NCBI GenBank assembly: GCA_025175665.1
Contig: JANKKI010000327.1
Span: 2,294,001 to 2,358,000 of the forward strand
Direction of reading: 5' to 3'
DNA from: Cinchona pubescens
Lineage: Eukaryota > Streptophyta > Magnoliopsida > Gentianales > Rubiaceae
Length of the DNA: 64,000 nucleotides
The notes beneath the pieces are model-generated. The model did not search any database and was not told where the DNA came from. It saw only the letters and a list, made by a program, of their open reading frames with translations. The position numbers were made by a program, and so were the translations under genes. Positions 23,908 through 36,857 of the stretch are shown here, one piece after another; within the stretch, counting starts at the first letter, position 1, and every line of letters starts with the position of its first letter.

Positions 23908-26812
23908 CTACTGTAATCGCACGTACTTGCCATCAATATGAAACCTGGTACTAGAATTGATCTGCAGATTTTGAAGAAATACCAATCAGATTATACTCCG
24001 CGACAAGAATTGAAAAGGTCAAGTCTTTAAAGCATCAAGTTACCTTTTGCTGAAGAATTTCAGCAGCTTCGCTTTCTTCAACTGTTGTGCCAGATTCCTT
24101 GAGAGTCTTTAAAACACGTTTCACCAGTTTCTTTAATTTCAACATGCCATCAGGATTCTGCCCAGCATTCATGAAACAGTAAAAACATATGGAACAGAAG
24201 CTTCTTGATAAAATGTCTTTAGGTTTCAATCCATCAGAAACTACTATATATGCATTGACAAACCTAAGCTTCAATATGTAAACTTCACGGAATGAGAACG
24301 TTGGATTTCCAAAACATAAAATAGTAAGTATGAAAGAGCTAGAACAGAGCAACACGTACAGATTTCAGAGATGAAGTTATCAGCTTCTTCCACTTTATTT
24401 TCTTTTTCTCATCTTTGGACACAATTTGCTCAACTTTCTTATCCTTGTCTTTCAATTTTTTTGTTTTGGGTTGTCCAACCTGGATGATTTCGCCATTGCC
24501 CAATTCACTAGGCAAATCAACTCCAGGTTTTTGCGTAGCAACAATATCTTCAGATGCCTCAAGCTTTCTCTTCTTATTTGACTGATAATTACCATTTTCT
24601 GCCACAGAATTGTCCTTCTTGGAAGCAATATCAGATGTCTTCTGCTCTATTTCTTTCTCTGTGGCTTCCAGAGCTCCATTCTGTCCATTGCTTTCAGCTG
24701 GAACATCCTTATTCAAAGCAGCTCCTTCAGTCTGTTTAGGTTGCTTGGCTGCATGAAAAGCTTTTGCTTTAGCTATGTGCTTCTTCCCTTCTGCATGGAG
24801 AAGCAGGGAACTTTTGCTGACTAGTAACATTGGAATTACACAGGCTGCAAATACCACCATTAACAGTACACAAGCTCAGACCTAATTTTAAGAAATGGGG
24901 CACAAATCATAAAATATTTAACAAAAGCTAAAGGAGAATAGACAGCCAAATGTCAAGATCAAATATGGCAAACCATAATTCAGCAAACATCCATCTTCAC
25001 AATATACATGAGGCATAATTTACAGCAGGCACAATGTTTGGATACCTCACCACAGAAATGAAGAACATACGAGTAACTTATTAGTTCCCCAACTTAGAGT
25101 TTAAAGGATAGTATCCTTCTAAACTGCCACAGTCATGCACACCACCTCCAGATCAATTCCCCGGAGGGACCTTTGTAGCTGTCTGGGATTGGGTAAAAAT
25201 CATTTTACAGATCAAATCTTCATAGTTTAAGGCAGTGATACAATCTCTAACATATAAGCTAAACAAGTTTTGTAAACAAAAGATGACCTATCTACTGAAG
25301 ACAGTTGCAAAGGTATGGAAGGAAAAGCATTATAGCAGCTATTTATTCGGTACTATATGTTAAAATTAGGTTTTCTAAAGCATTTTCCTATTCCAATGAG
25401 GCTCTAAGCTTCATATTATGCAGCTATATACTAGTATAGCCAAGTGACTTTTGATTTGTTTTCCTTAATTATTTCCTACGTCAAAAACTAATTTTATGTT
25501 CACAATCACTTCCATTTTTAGTCCTTCTCACTGAATTCATGAACCAATATATGTACACTGGAAAGGAAAGTAAGTACCTGCAAGACCATGGGGCACGTTG
25601 AGATAATCCAACAAGTAAATCAATATCGGGTTTCTGTTTTGAAGCGTTGTTAGGCTTAGTATTTGAGCCATTAATAGGTTTCGCTTGACCCTTTGGGCCA
25701 TACTTTTGCTGAAAATATGAGAATCATATATCACTTCAATGTCAAGGCTCAACAAAGCTTATAAACATCACAGAAATGAGTCAGAAGGCAATCATTAACA
25801 ATCAAAGTAGAAGAATTTGAAGGCTATACTCATCACAAGAAAGTTCCAACAAGAGGTCCTACAGTACCTCAATAGATTCATATTCCAAATTGGTTTACAT
25901 TATTTGAAAAATTTTGGCTGTATATACTGTGATACTTTAGCTCTTCTTGAACTGCTTCCTGTTGAATGATTATCATAATTTGAACCATTTCTTTATCTTT
26001 CAACATTTCAACAAGAGGTCCTTCAAGATTCAGGCAATCATGCCCACAGCATAACTACTGACAGTCAACTTTTTGAACTGCTAATGGCGTCCGAGCAATG
26101 CCCCAATTTGTCCCTAGTGTTGTGATGATCAGATTCATGTATTATGGCATTAGAGTTTCGCATTCTAATAACTTTTTTTTTTTTAAAGCAATAGAAGAAA
26201 TTTTCTATTAAAATTCAGAAATCAAGCCAGCATTTAGATTAAGAATCTGTGGATTGGCCAATGCATCTGCTAAACTGTATGCCTTGTAATGAGCATCTAA
26301 TAACTTGACTTTTAACACACATTTATAAATTTAAAAAAAAAAAACGTGAGTTGGTCTGGGGAGGTGGGGTTTCACTGAAAAAACAAAGAGATAGAACTGA
26401 TATAAATCCAAATATTGAGACCAAACGTCTCCTGAAAACCGAAGATATACACAAATAATTAAATAAATTAAACAAGGAAAACAGAGAGAAAAAGGATGCG
26501 GAAAACATACAGCTTCTGTGATACACTGGGTATGGCTTTCAACATTTTGTTGCCCAAATACTTGTCCACAATCAATGCAAGATAACTGTACAAAAATTCA
26601 TACCATAAAAAGAAGAACCAGTAAATTTAAAAAAAAATAATAATAATAACTGAACCCAGATAAAAAATTATTTCCAAAATCAAGAAAATTGAAGTAAAAA
26701 AAGGCATGAACGGAAAATAGACCACCTTGGATGCAGAGCAAATCCTGAAGTGATTAGGAAGCTTTGGTTTCTTTAAGTTGTCTCCACAATCTTCGCACTG
26801 AAACCAAACCAT
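23908..26812 (-). CDS. LYAR-type cell growth-regulating nucleolar zinc-finger protein, one frame break
   Basis: Homologue of LYAR, a nucleolar protein linked to rRNA processing and growth. Exons on the minus strand: 26812-26726, 26585-26511, 25708-25578, 24844-24360, 24157-24044 and 23961-23908. Two LYAR CCHC fingers open the protein: FQCEDCGDNLKKPKLPNHF..C and LSCIDCGQVFG...SHTQC. A zf-met/U1-like C2H2 finger follows (WSCSLCNSNVTSQQ and LLLHAEGKKH). Next is a Lys/Glu-rich, low-complexity middle (SNKKRKLEASED, KTKKLKDKDKKVEQ), then a C-terminal KKLVKRVLKTLKESG and INSSTRFHIDGKYVRLQ, like the LYAR winged-helix end. Exon 4 has 4 (or 1) extra bases at about 24806-24814, between TSQQ and LLLH, inside the third finger. 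Family spacing of 12 residues between Cys and His favours 4 extra. All other exon phases fit; expected length is about 313 residues. Confidence 0.85.
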
Positions 26813-27343
26813 TTCTTTTTGTGTGTGTGTGTTTTTGCAGGTGAAAGAAAGTTGTTGGGAATGAGTTTCTGCAAACTGGGGTTTTGAGAATTTGACGGAG
26901 TAATATAAAAGGCTTCAAAAGCTAAGCGGGGGTTTAAGGCTTTTAAGGCTTGATGGTGTTTAGGGTTTTGTGATTTGGGCTAAGAGGGGAAATAGGGAAT
27001 TTAGTTGGATAATTGATTTTTAGAAGCATTCGATACGAGCCCATATTGCAAAGGACTAATTCATGGTCCAGATTCCCAAAGCAAATATATACTATTATAA
27101 ATGGAGAGGAGAAAATATTTGGTGTCCATCATATCTTATTTTTTCAAATATATCCTTATCTTTATACCTATTTTCTAATAATACTCATATTTGAGTAATT
27201 ATCTATAACTTTTTTCCACGCTTACTGTGTATATTATTCTTTTAATTTTTCTGTGCTATTCTTTTTACTAGTAATATTCGGTTACTTCTTTTTTTTTTTT
27301 TTCTAAAATTTTGTCTTTTTTTTTTTTTAAATGCACACTTTAA
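26813..27343. promoter_or_regulatory. LYAR gene 5' leader and presumed promoter, then AT-rich DNA
   Basis: Upstream of the LYAR start codon on the minus strand. A GT-repeat (gtgtgtgtgtgt) lies at about 26820-26832, next to the start codon. Beyond about 27010 the sequence becomes AT-rich with poly(T) tracts and no gene. Confidence 0.35.
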
Positions 27344-27899
27344 GGGTGTGTTCGTCTGAATTGAAAATATTTTTTAGAAATTTTTTTTGGTGTCAAACAC
27401 AGAAAAATTTTTCGGTGTAAAATATTTTTTAATTTTCCTTCTTTGGGCTGAAAATAACTTATAGAATTTATGAGCGTAAGTTATTTTTTGGATAATTCAA
27501 AAATGACATTAAAACTCAAATACTTACTTTTTATAATTTCATTTTTTCTTAAACTTATTTTCGTTTTCAATTCTTTTCCATTCGTTTTTTCTTAATCATG
27601 GGTCCACATTAATATAACTATCATTATACATATATTATTTACTACTACATTGTACTATCATTTAATTTTAAACAAAATCAATCTTTTATTAACCACAATT
27701 ACTTGTAAGGTATTTATTACCATTGTTATAATTTTTTTTTAACTTGTATTCATAAAATTAAAGATGAAACAGTTAAAAAAATTTATTTCAAAATATTTTC
27801 ATTTTATCCACCGAACACTAAAAAATTGTATGAAAAATAGATTTTTTCAAATAAAATATTTTCTTGGAAAAAATATTTTTATTCCAAATGAACACACCC
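27344..27899. mobile_element. MITE with long terminal inverted repeats, 556 bp
   Basis: Left gggtgtgttcgtctgaattg and reverse complement of the right end gggtgtgttcatttggaata match over about 32 bp, continuing into aaaatatttttt. The interior is AT-rich with no transposase. The target duplication is unclear (taa on the left, ata on the right). Confidence 0.6.
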
Positions 27900-28080
27900 A
27901 TAGGATGTGTCTTTTTCCACCGGTAGGTAATTATTTTAGAGCAAAGGTTTTTTTTTTTTTTTTGGGAGGAAAATAAAGTTTGTGAGGATAGCAAGTTACC
28001 TTTACTTCTCTATTGTCAGGATGCGAGAATTGAATTTTAAATTTTTTGATAGTTTGATTGCTGTGATTATTATTTAATCA

Positions 28081-28720
28081 ACCATTGTTGGTGAGTAGTA
28101 AGCCTGTAAATGGGTCGGATCTAGCATATCTAGATTCGAATCCGATTCGGTCGAATATAATACAATTGGATCCAAATTTTTGACAGGTTTACAAAAATAG
28201 ATCCATACTTAGATCCGTCGGGTCTTGTCGGATCGGAATCTGGGTCTTAAATATTTTTTTTATAACTTTTACAATTATATATAAAATTATTATAACTTAT
28301 CGAATTTTTTTTTTAATTATAAAAAATATTTAGTTCATAATTAATATTTATGCATGTATTCTACATTAACTATAAATTACATGAAAAATTTACACAAACA
28401 TATATGCATATATACATATAAAATAATACTAATATATAATAATTTTATTATATATTAAATATTTTAATCAGATTCGGATCTTAATCGCATCAGAACAGTA
28501 TAATCCAAATCTTATATGTTTATTATAATAGTTAAACGGGTCTAGATCAAATCCGGATAATCACAATTTACTATCAATTAATGTCATTTATTATCTATTA
28601 CATAACTTTTAATTCACACCGTTAACAAATTTATAAATAAAATAAAAATCGATAAATTTAAAATATGTAAACGGTGTAAATCGATTCTACTCACATATTT
28701 TCGCCCGCAATAATGCAGGA
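28081..28720. other. AT-rich intergenic DNA with a satellite-like phrase repeat
   Basis: Contains phrases such as gggtcggatctagcatatc, gatccgtcgggtcttgtcgg and aacgggtctagatcaaatcc, which resemble each other, suggesting an old repeat with partly inverted ends (28110-28250 and 28470-28570). No coding signal. Confidence 0.3.
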
Positions 28721-28889
28721 CTTCTGTGCGATCTCGTAGGCGGAGGATTTACAAGGTGTCACTATCCTTCGGCTTTATGGAGGAATAAGAAAAAAAAAAA
28801 TGTCACTACCAAGTTGGTTTCTTGATCTCGATTGGCTGCAATTGACTACTAAAAGAGTAAAGAAGAATGATTATCTTACTTTGTATAAG

Positions 28890-29175
28890 TTAAGAGTTTG
28901 TTCGAATTTGCTTAGTTTATAATCAAATTATGTATAAATAAAATTTAATATTTGTTAATTTTTTATCTTCGATTTGAAATTCAATTCAATAACTTAAAAA
29001 TGTCAAATTAATTTATAAAAATTTCAAATTACTAGAGTTTGACTTGATAAAAAACCGTTTAAATTCGATTCGAAAGATGAATATGATAAATTTGAACAGA
29101 ATTTCAAATTCGTCAAAATAATTAAATAAATTTGATAACTAGAATACCTAACTTGTTTACGTTTATTTGCGCACA
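28890..29175. repeat. Dispersed non-coding repeat, family R1
   Basis: Same block order as 31430-31855: gtttataatcaaattatg, cgatttgaaattcaattc, aatgtcaaattaatttat, attcgattcgaaagatga, tttcaaattcgtcaaaataa, then ttgtttacgtttatttgc. Confidence 0.4.
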
Positions 29176-30405
29176 ATATTTTTTCGTCCAAATAAAAACA
29201 AAGATCTACTACTGTTTTATCCAAAAAAAAGGAAAAATCTACTACTGTCAATTCGCCCCAAAGCATAATCTACAGTCTTATATGTCATTATTTTGTTGAC
29301 AAAGAACGAGAGGGACGAGTAGATGCATTTTCTGATTGGCATTACAAGTTTGTCAATTCAATATGCATACCATTCCACTTTAATACAAGCCAGAAGGCAA
29401 TCCAGCTGGCCGGGTTGAAACTTGAAAAATTTTGAAATCAATCATAAAAGAGGAATATAATAATACATATTTGATATGTTAGCTGGCTTTGTGGTAAAAA
29501 GTGGTACTTATTTATTTATTTTAGGTAAATTACTTAAAAATAGTAGGCTGTGCTCACCTGAAAATTTTTGTTGCATTGTAATCTTGATTTTAGTCTATAA
29601 ATATATGGAGGGTGTGAAAACTGAATAAACATTTAAAATTTGTTTTGTCGATTTTAGTTTATGAGGAATATTGAAAATTACACTTATAAGAAAAAAGATT
29701 AGGCATTTCTATTATGCAAATTGAGAAAAGGAAAAAAAAAATACTAAAATAAGAAGAGACATAGCAGAGCAACAACAAATCAAAGTAGTATATTAAATAT
29801 ATTGAAATAGATTAATATAATAAATTTTCTGTTTGACGAAAACATTTGGTGAGAACATACAAAAAGGAAATATTAAATCTATTTAAATTTTGAAATCATT
29901 ACAACAAGCCAATAGATGTAACCGAAAAATAAGAAGGAAATTGAGTTTCAATTTGTTGAACTAAAAAGACATTTATGATCGAATGATAGAAGTCTTTCAC
30001 GGTAATGAAATTTAATCCAATATAGATGTATTTTTATTGAACCAATTACTAAATCGGTTAAAAGAAACCCAAGAGGCAAAAATACAAGAGCATGAAAATA
30101 ACATAATATGGCTATTCAATTGAGTTGTCACTTGACAAATAAGAGATAAAACTACTTGCTTTCTTCTCTAATAGTTAGATATTGATCTCCTTCATATGGT
30201 GCATTATAGCTATAAACCTATCCCCATTTATACATAATACCCCTATTAAGTATTATACACAAAATGGAGGTCATTAAAATTATAATTAATGGACAAACTA
30301 TAATTAATAAGAGCGATTATGAAAATTTCCAGACAAAACCATTATATTCTGAGAAACTAAAAAGATGCCTACTTAATTAAATTGAATTTCCCTAAAAAAG
30401 TTGAC

Positions 30406-30571
30406 AAATATTTAGGTAGATCCGATCTTTGGCCCTTCTTATAGAGTCCGTGTTGTGAATTAAACGTTAGAGAATCTATAACATCAGTTGATGTAAGCAA
30501 GATTTTTTAAAATTTAATTCTGACCACAGACTCTAAAGATAGGTTAAAAACCGAATCTATCTAAATATTTT
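30406..30571. mobile_element. MITE family F1, copy 1
   Basis: Ends aaatatttaggtagatccga and (reverse complement) aaatatttagatagattcgg form inverted repeats of about 25 bp. A conserved core reads gatgtaagcaagatttttta. Six related copies occur in the window. Confidence 0.65.
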
Positions 30572-30648
30572 CACAAAAAAGTTTACTTAATCAAATCATG
30601 CTAGACGTCAATCAGTCCTATGTATGTAATGTACCTTTTTTATTAGGC

Positions 30649-30816
30649 AAATACTTAGATAGACACGATTTTTGACCTCATTTATAAATCTTGTGGTCGT
30701 GGATTGAATTTGAGAGAATCTATAACATCAGCTAATGTAAGCAAGATTTTTTAAAATTTAATCTTGACTACAAAATCTACATGTGAGATCAAAAATCGGG
30801 TCTACCTAAATATTTT
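30649..30816. mobile_element. MITE family F1, copy 2
   Basis: About 168 bp; ends aaatacttagatagacacga and reverse complement aaatatttaggtagacccga. Same core, gtaagcaagattttttaaaa. Confidence 0.65.
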
Positions 30817-31185
30817 CCTTTTTCTTATATAATTTTGTAATAGTAATTATTACTTTATTTGTCTTCTCAAAATTCACCTGTTGCTTAGGAGCAGGTCAGT
30901 CAAAAATTCAATTTCGTATACATTACGTGTGGGATAATAAAACAAATTAATTATTTCAGTGCATAAAAATCAAATAGGGATAATAAAATAAATTAATTAT
31001 TTCAGTGCATAAAAATCAAATAAGGATATTCGCAAATAGAAATCAAATTAATTACATCTTGTGCTATAATAGTACGGATCTATATTCTCCTCCATCTCAG
31101 TCCAATCATTGCTTCCAAGAGATCTAGTAGCAATGTTGTACACGATTTCCACAAAGTGCGAAGAGTTGCACCACATATATATTTT

Positions 31186-31319
31186 GGAAAAATTATACAA
31201 TTGATTTTCTTGATTTTAAAATTAATATATTATAAATTTTAAAAATTTATAATATTATACTGTATAAATATTTAAAGTATAAAAATAATAATTTTCTAAA
31301 AAAAATTGTAAAATTTTCC
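31186..31319. mobile_element. AT-rich palindromic MITE
   Basis: 134 bp, ends ggaaaaattatacaattgat and reverse complement ggaaaattttacaatttttt. Shared with 34076-34220 as part of the tandem duplication. Confidence 0.5.
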
Positions 31320-31429
31320 TATATTTCGAAAGTTGTGTTCATGCATATACAATTATTGACCAATTATTAATTTTACTATTGTCCAAATTAACTTATTAAA
31401 AATGAAAAGAATATATAGCTAATTGGTAT

Positions 31430-31855
31430 GTTGTAAATGAGACCTAAATATATTTAAACTACTTAATATTCGAATCAATTGTGATTCAGGAAGAGCTAGT
31501 TCGTTATTAATAATCAAGTCAAATTAGAACAAAATTTATTATTTGTTACTTTTTATAGTCGGCTAGAATGTGTATAAGAGACAATAATCAAGTCAAAGTA
31601 ACGAATTTATTATTTGTTACTTTTGTTAGTCGGCTCGAATTCGGTTCGATAAATTGAAAATTTTAAATTTATATGTAAAATTTGAAGCTACTGAGGCTCG
31701 AGCCGTTAGAGTTCGACTAAATAAAAATTCGTTTGAATTTGACTCGAAAGATAAACAAACCAAATTTAAATAAAATTTCAAATTCGTTAAAATAATCAAA
31801 CAAGTTTAAACACTAAAAAAGTCCAACTTATTTATATTTATTTACACTTCTACTA
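31430..31855. repeat. Dispersed repeat R1 within unit A, with an internal duplication
   Basis: The block aataatcaagtcaa to tagtcggct occurs twice (about 31509-31564 and 31585-31634). The two copies are separated by a short string, atgtgtataagagaca, that is absent from the unit B counterpart at 34411-34470. Confidence 0.6.
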
Positions 31856-33330
31856 ATTGGCCAACAACACAAAATCCTACCTAATTCTGTAGTAATTCAT
31901 GGTTTGAGTTCCAGCATGTCAAGAAAGACGTTTCAATCAATTCATCCACAATACAAAAAATACAAAATAATTAATTAAGCAAAATAGGAAACTGGAAAAG
32001 ACAAGAAAAAAAAATGTTCCGTACCTTAATTCCATGTAACTATTTTCTGTGATTAAGAAATACATTAATATATGCATATTGTTTTCTTACTTCCCTTTAA
32101 GTTAAAAGATTGATGTCAAAGTTCAAAATTGATAACTTTGGTGGTTTTGGTGATTGGCATAACAAGTTTGTCAATTCAATATGCATACCACTAGCATATT
32201 TGGGTCACCTAAGTAGTTTTAACTCTTTTGGAGATTAATTGGATGGCTTACTCCCCATTCCACTTTAATTACAAGCCAGCCTATCTAGCTGGTCGGGTTA
32301 AAACTTAAAATTTAAAAATTGAAATTTTGAATCTGTAGTTTGAGTGTTATATATATATATATTTCCTTTAACAATTATATGCTTCATCAACCTCTTTCAG
32401 GTCTCATATATGAATCATAAAATAGGAATATAATAATACGTATTTGATATGTTAGCTAGCTTTTGTGGTAAAAAGTGGTGCTTATTTATTTATTTTAGGT
32501 AAATTACTATAAATGGTAGGCTCACCTAAAAAATTTTATTTGTTGCATTGTAATCTTGATTTTAGTCTATAAATATATGGAGGGTAAAAATTGAATAAAT
32601 ATAATTTTTTTTGTGTCGTAACCTTGATTTTAGTTTATGAGGAAATATGAAAATTACACATAAGAAAATAGAATAGGCATTTCTATTATGCAAATTGAGA
32701 AAAGAAAAAAATATATACTAAAATAGGTTAGATGTGGGAAGAGACATACCAAAGCAACAACAAATCAAAGCAGTATATTAAATATCAGCAACCCAATAGA
32801 TGTAACTGAAAAATAAGAAAAAAAATTGAGTTTCAATATGTTGAACTAAAAAGACATTTATGATCCAACGATAGAAGTCTTTCATGGTAATGAAATTTAA
32901 TCCAATTGAGGCAGTAAGATTCAACACCATCCCACAATATAGATGTATTTTTATTGAACCAATTACTAAATCGATTAAAAGAAGCCCAAGAGGCAAAAAT
33001 GCAAGAGAATGAAAATAACATAATATAGCTATTCAATTGAGTTGTCACTTGACAAATAGGAGATAAAATTACTTGCTTTCTTCTATAATAGTTAGATATT
33101 GATCTCCTTCATATGGTGCATTGCATCATAGCTATAAACCTATCCCCACTTATACATATTACCCCTACTAAATATTATACACAAAATGGAGGTCATTAAA
33201 ATTACAATTAATGGACAAACTATAATTCAAAAGAACGTAATTATGAAAATTTCCAGACAAAACCACCATATTTTGAGAAACTAAAAAGATGCCTACTTAA
33301 TTAAATTGAATTTCCCTAAAAAAGTTAGGC

Positions 33331-33496
33331 AAATACTTAGGTAGATCCGATTTTTAGCCTTACTTGTAAACCCCGTGGTATGGATTAAATGTTAGAAAAT
33401 CTATAACACCAGCTGACGTAAATAAAATTTTTTAAAATTTAATTCTGACCACAAAATCTACATGTGTGTCAAAAATCATAACTATCTAAATATTTT
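33331..33496. mobile_element. MITE family F1, copy 3
   Basis: Unit B counterpart of copy 1; left end aaatacttaggtagatccga, right end ctatctaaatatttt. Confidence 0.65.
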
Positions 33497-33575
33497 CCAA
33501 AAAAGTTTACTTAATCAAATCATGCTAGACGTCAATCAGTCCTATGTATGTAATGTACCCTTTTTTTTCTTAGGC

Positions 33576-33742
33576 AAATACTTAAATCGACTGATTTTTG
33601 ATCTTATTTGTAAATTTTATTGTGTGAACTAAATTTTAAAAAATTTATAACATCAGCTGATGTAAGTAAAATTTTTTAAGATTTAATCATCATCATATAG
33701 TCTACATGTGAGATTAAAAACTGAATTTAACTAAACATTTTT
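33576..33742. mobile_element. MITE family F1, copy 4
   Basis: Unit B counterpart of copy 2, more decayed: left end aaatacttaaatcgactgat, right end gaatttaactaaacattttt. Confidence 0.55.
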
Positions 33743-34075
33743 CTTTTTGAGTTATATAATTTTGTAATGGTAATTATTACTTTATTTGTCTTTTCAAAAT
33801 TCACGTGTTGCTTAGGGACCAGGCTGGGAGTCGGTAAAAAATTCAATTTCGTATACATTACGTGTGGGATAATAAAACAAATTAATTATTTCAGTGCATA
33901 AAAATCAAATAAGGATATTCGCAAATAGAAATCAAATTAATTACTTCTTGTGCTATAATAGTACGGATCTGTATTCTCCTCCATCTTAGTCCAATCAGTG
34001 CTTCCAAGAGATCTAGTAGCAATGTTGTACACGATTTCCACCAAGTGCGAAGAGTTGCACCACATATATATTTTG

Positions 34076-34220
34076 GGAAAATTCTACAATTATTATTAAA
34101 AAATTATTCTTTTAATTTTAAAATTTATACAGTATAAAATTTTAAAATATATAATATTATACTGTATAAATATTTAAAATATAAAAAAATAATTTTTTAA
34201 AAAAAATCATAAAATTTTCC
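34076..34220. mobile_element. AT-rich palindromic MITE
   Basis: 145 bp, ends ggaaaattctacaattatta and reverse complement ggaaaattttatgatttttt. The centre holds two tactgtata-like motifs. Confidence 0.5.
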
Positions 34221-34319
34221 TATATTTCGAAGGTTATGTTCATGCATATACAATTGTAATTGACCAATTATTAATTTTGCTATTGTCCAAATTAACTTCT
34301 TACAAATGAAAGAATATAT

Positions 34320-34685
34320 AGCTAATTGGTATGTTGTAAATGAGACCTAAATAAATTTAAACTACTTAATATTCGAATCAATTGTGATTAAATAAGAGTT
34401 AGCTTATTGTTAATAATCAAGTCAAAATAGAACAAAATTTATTATTCGTTACTTTTTGTACTCAGCTCGAATTCAGTTCGATAGGTTGAAAATTTTAAAT
34501 TTACATATAAAAAGTTGAAGCTACTAAAGCTCGATTAGAGTTCAACTAGATAAAAATTCGTTTGAATTTAGCTCAAAAGATAAACAAATCAAATTTAAAT
34601 AAAATTTCAAATTCATTAAAATAATCAAACAAGTTTAAACACTAAAAAAATCCAACTTATTTATATTTATTTACACTTCTACTAA
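34320..34685. repeat. Dispersed repeat R1 within unit B
   Basis: Counterpart of 31430-31855 without the internal duplication: ctcgaattcagttcgatagg, then gaatttagctcaaaagataa, then caagtttaaacactaaaaaa. Confidence 0.5.
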
Positions 34686-34982
34686 TTGGCCAACAACACA
34701 AAATCCTACCTAATTCTGTAGTAATTCATGGTTTGAGTTCCAGCATGTCAATAAAGACGTGTTCAATCAATTCGTCCACAATACAAAAAATACAAAATAA
34801 TTAATTAAGCAAAATAGGAAACTGGAAAAGACAAGAAAAAAAATGTTCCGTACCTTAATTCCATGTAACTAGTTTCTGTGATTAAGAAATACATTAATAT
34901 ATGCATATTGTTTTCTTACTTCCCCTTTAAGTTAAAAGATTGACGTCAAAGTTCAAAATTTATAACTTTGCTGGTTTTGGTG

Positions 34983-36857
34983 ATCTGGAGAGAAGTATGA
35001 GAAAATGAAGCTGAAAAAAGAAGTCTGACCTTTATTTTTATTTTTTTTTCAACAACCAAATGATTGAATACATTATGAAATTAATAGTGGGACATAAATA
35101 AATGTACATAAAGCAAATGAGCTGTGAAAGATTGTACTTTCTTGGTACTTGCTTTGCCTAGAACTAAAATTATTTTATTAATACTAATTAATAAAAAAGT
35201 ATGGCCGTAATTGGTACAGGGCTTCAACAAAATAATTCCTTCATGCGTTCGATGGGATTGACCAAGAAACAATGAAAAATTAAAAAAAAAAACCCATTAA
35301 GAAAACATGCAAACATTGTTCAGACACAGAAATACTTATATTTTGCTAATCAGTTAAATAGTTGGCAACAAAAAATATTAGTAGTAGTTATTGTTGAATA
35401 AATAATCAGTTCTTGAAACACATGCATCAAGAGTAGTACTCCAGAGAGAATTTCCGCAGTTTAATAAATGCTTGATAATTTAATTGGTGTAATTAACTAA
35501 CCAGCTGATTTAATTTTTTAAGTTAATTTATAAGCATGCACGTTATATTTTCGACTATGAATTTGTTGACCCTTGACGGCTGTCCATCATTCTATTTCAA
35601 TTAAGGTACTCAATATTTTAACTTAAAATACAGCCATGAAAAAAAAAAAAAAACAATTTATTGTCGGTTATCAAAATGAGAAGTAGATATATATATGTTG
35701 TTCCTATACGCATTTCAAAACGAAAGAAACATTTTGTTCTGCTAACCGCCTCCAAGCCCAATTACCATAATTCATATAACTAGTATTGTTGATTGAGAAC
35801 ATATATGTATGCATTCCACTAACGCTGTTCTATATTAATCAAATACTACATCATTAATGTCATCACAATAAATTGTTACCTAAATTTAAAATTATAATTA
35901 TTTATATTGTCTAACCGTGCTATTTAACACTCGACTCAATTAATGTCAAAGTTATTTATTAATGATGTTAAAATAATACGCTTAAGGACAATATTACATA
36001 TAGTTTCGGGTCCGAATCTAACGAAACAAAAATTGTCGCAAATAGAAAGAATAATTTAGAAGACTACATATAGAGAGAGAAAAATTTAAAAAAGAAAAAG
36101 TGATGTATTTTTATTATTTGTAGCCAAATTGACTTGTTGTTGCTTTTTGATTCTTGGTTACAATTAAGGGATAAATACCTTTATTTATAAAGATCTGGGA
36201 CAGTGGGATCCATATTACTAGGGACCATATATATCTGACCTACCGAACTACTTGTGTGCCGACCTTGATCATGCCGAGCTCGTTCTACCGTGTCATTTTT
36301 TTGTATTGTCAGAGTCCATTAGGGTATTTTAATAATTATACCTTTGTGGTTCAAATAAGTTCAAATGGGTCAAGTATTATATATTCGACCAACGGATCGA
36401 TTCGATCTATCAATTTTAAGTATAAATATCAAAGTGGCATGTCATATTCAATTAATTGCTTTCCTAATTATTAAATATCGAATTTTCTTTTTAAAATTTA
36501 CGTTCTTGTCGACATACTGACCTGACTGTCGAAATTTATCTCAGGGAACAAAACCCCACCCTTTATTTTTAGGTGATCTAGACATAAATACTACGTACCG
36601 TACTCAACTTTTATTTTAAACAATATCAATATTACACATGAGTTAACTTTAATTCAGATTTTTATAACCACCTCTAAATATCAGTCATTATTACTAATAT
36701 CGATTCGACAACATATAATTCGCACTGAGAATCTCATTTGTTGTATTATAATTTATAAGAAAGAAAACACAGCAATACCGTTTTGTTACACCTAGTGAGC
36801 TACTACTAACTGTAGTATATAATATGGTAGGATAGGATTATTATATTTATAATTGAC
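34983..36857. other. Intergenic DNA, nothing recognised
   Basis: AT-rich with poly(A) tracts (35281-35293, 35640-35653). The open frames at 35081-35272 (-) and 36256-36474 (+) carry no known motif. Confidence 0.4.

Larger units (their letters stand above)
29332..32150. repeat. Large tandem duplication, unit A (2.8 kb)
   Basis: Starts tgattggcattacaagtttg and runs to gttttggtgat, directly before unit B. Same block order as unit B throughout, with scattered point differences and small indels. It lacks a 33-bp stretch that unit B has near 32903-32937 and carries an extra local duplication at 31500-31640 that unit B lacks. Contains two inverted-repeat elements (30406-30571, 30649-30816), an AT-rich MITE (31186-31319) and an R1 repeat. 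No gene is recognised. Confidence 0.85.
32151..34982. repeat. Large tandem duplication, unit B (2.8 kb)
   Basis: Begins tgattggcataacaagtttg and ends gctggttttggtgat. Aligns block by block with 29332-32150. Contains F1 elements 33331-33496 and 33576-33742, an AT-rich MITE at 34076-34220 and an R1 repeat at 34320-34685. Minus-strand open frames at 32778-33048 are short and unrecognised. Confidence 0.85.

Noticed and set aside
24339..24860. A 173-residue frame starting MVVFAACVIP as an independent gene
   Set aside because: Its first residues are translated intron and exon in a shifted frame; the region is exon 4 of the LYAR gene, whose phase is set by neighbouring exons.
32778..33048. Minus-strand frames containing ILWDGVESYCLNWIKFHY as a gene
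   Set aside because: The protein-like stretch is interesting but unrecognised, lacks flanking exons, and is missing from the otherwise matching unit A.
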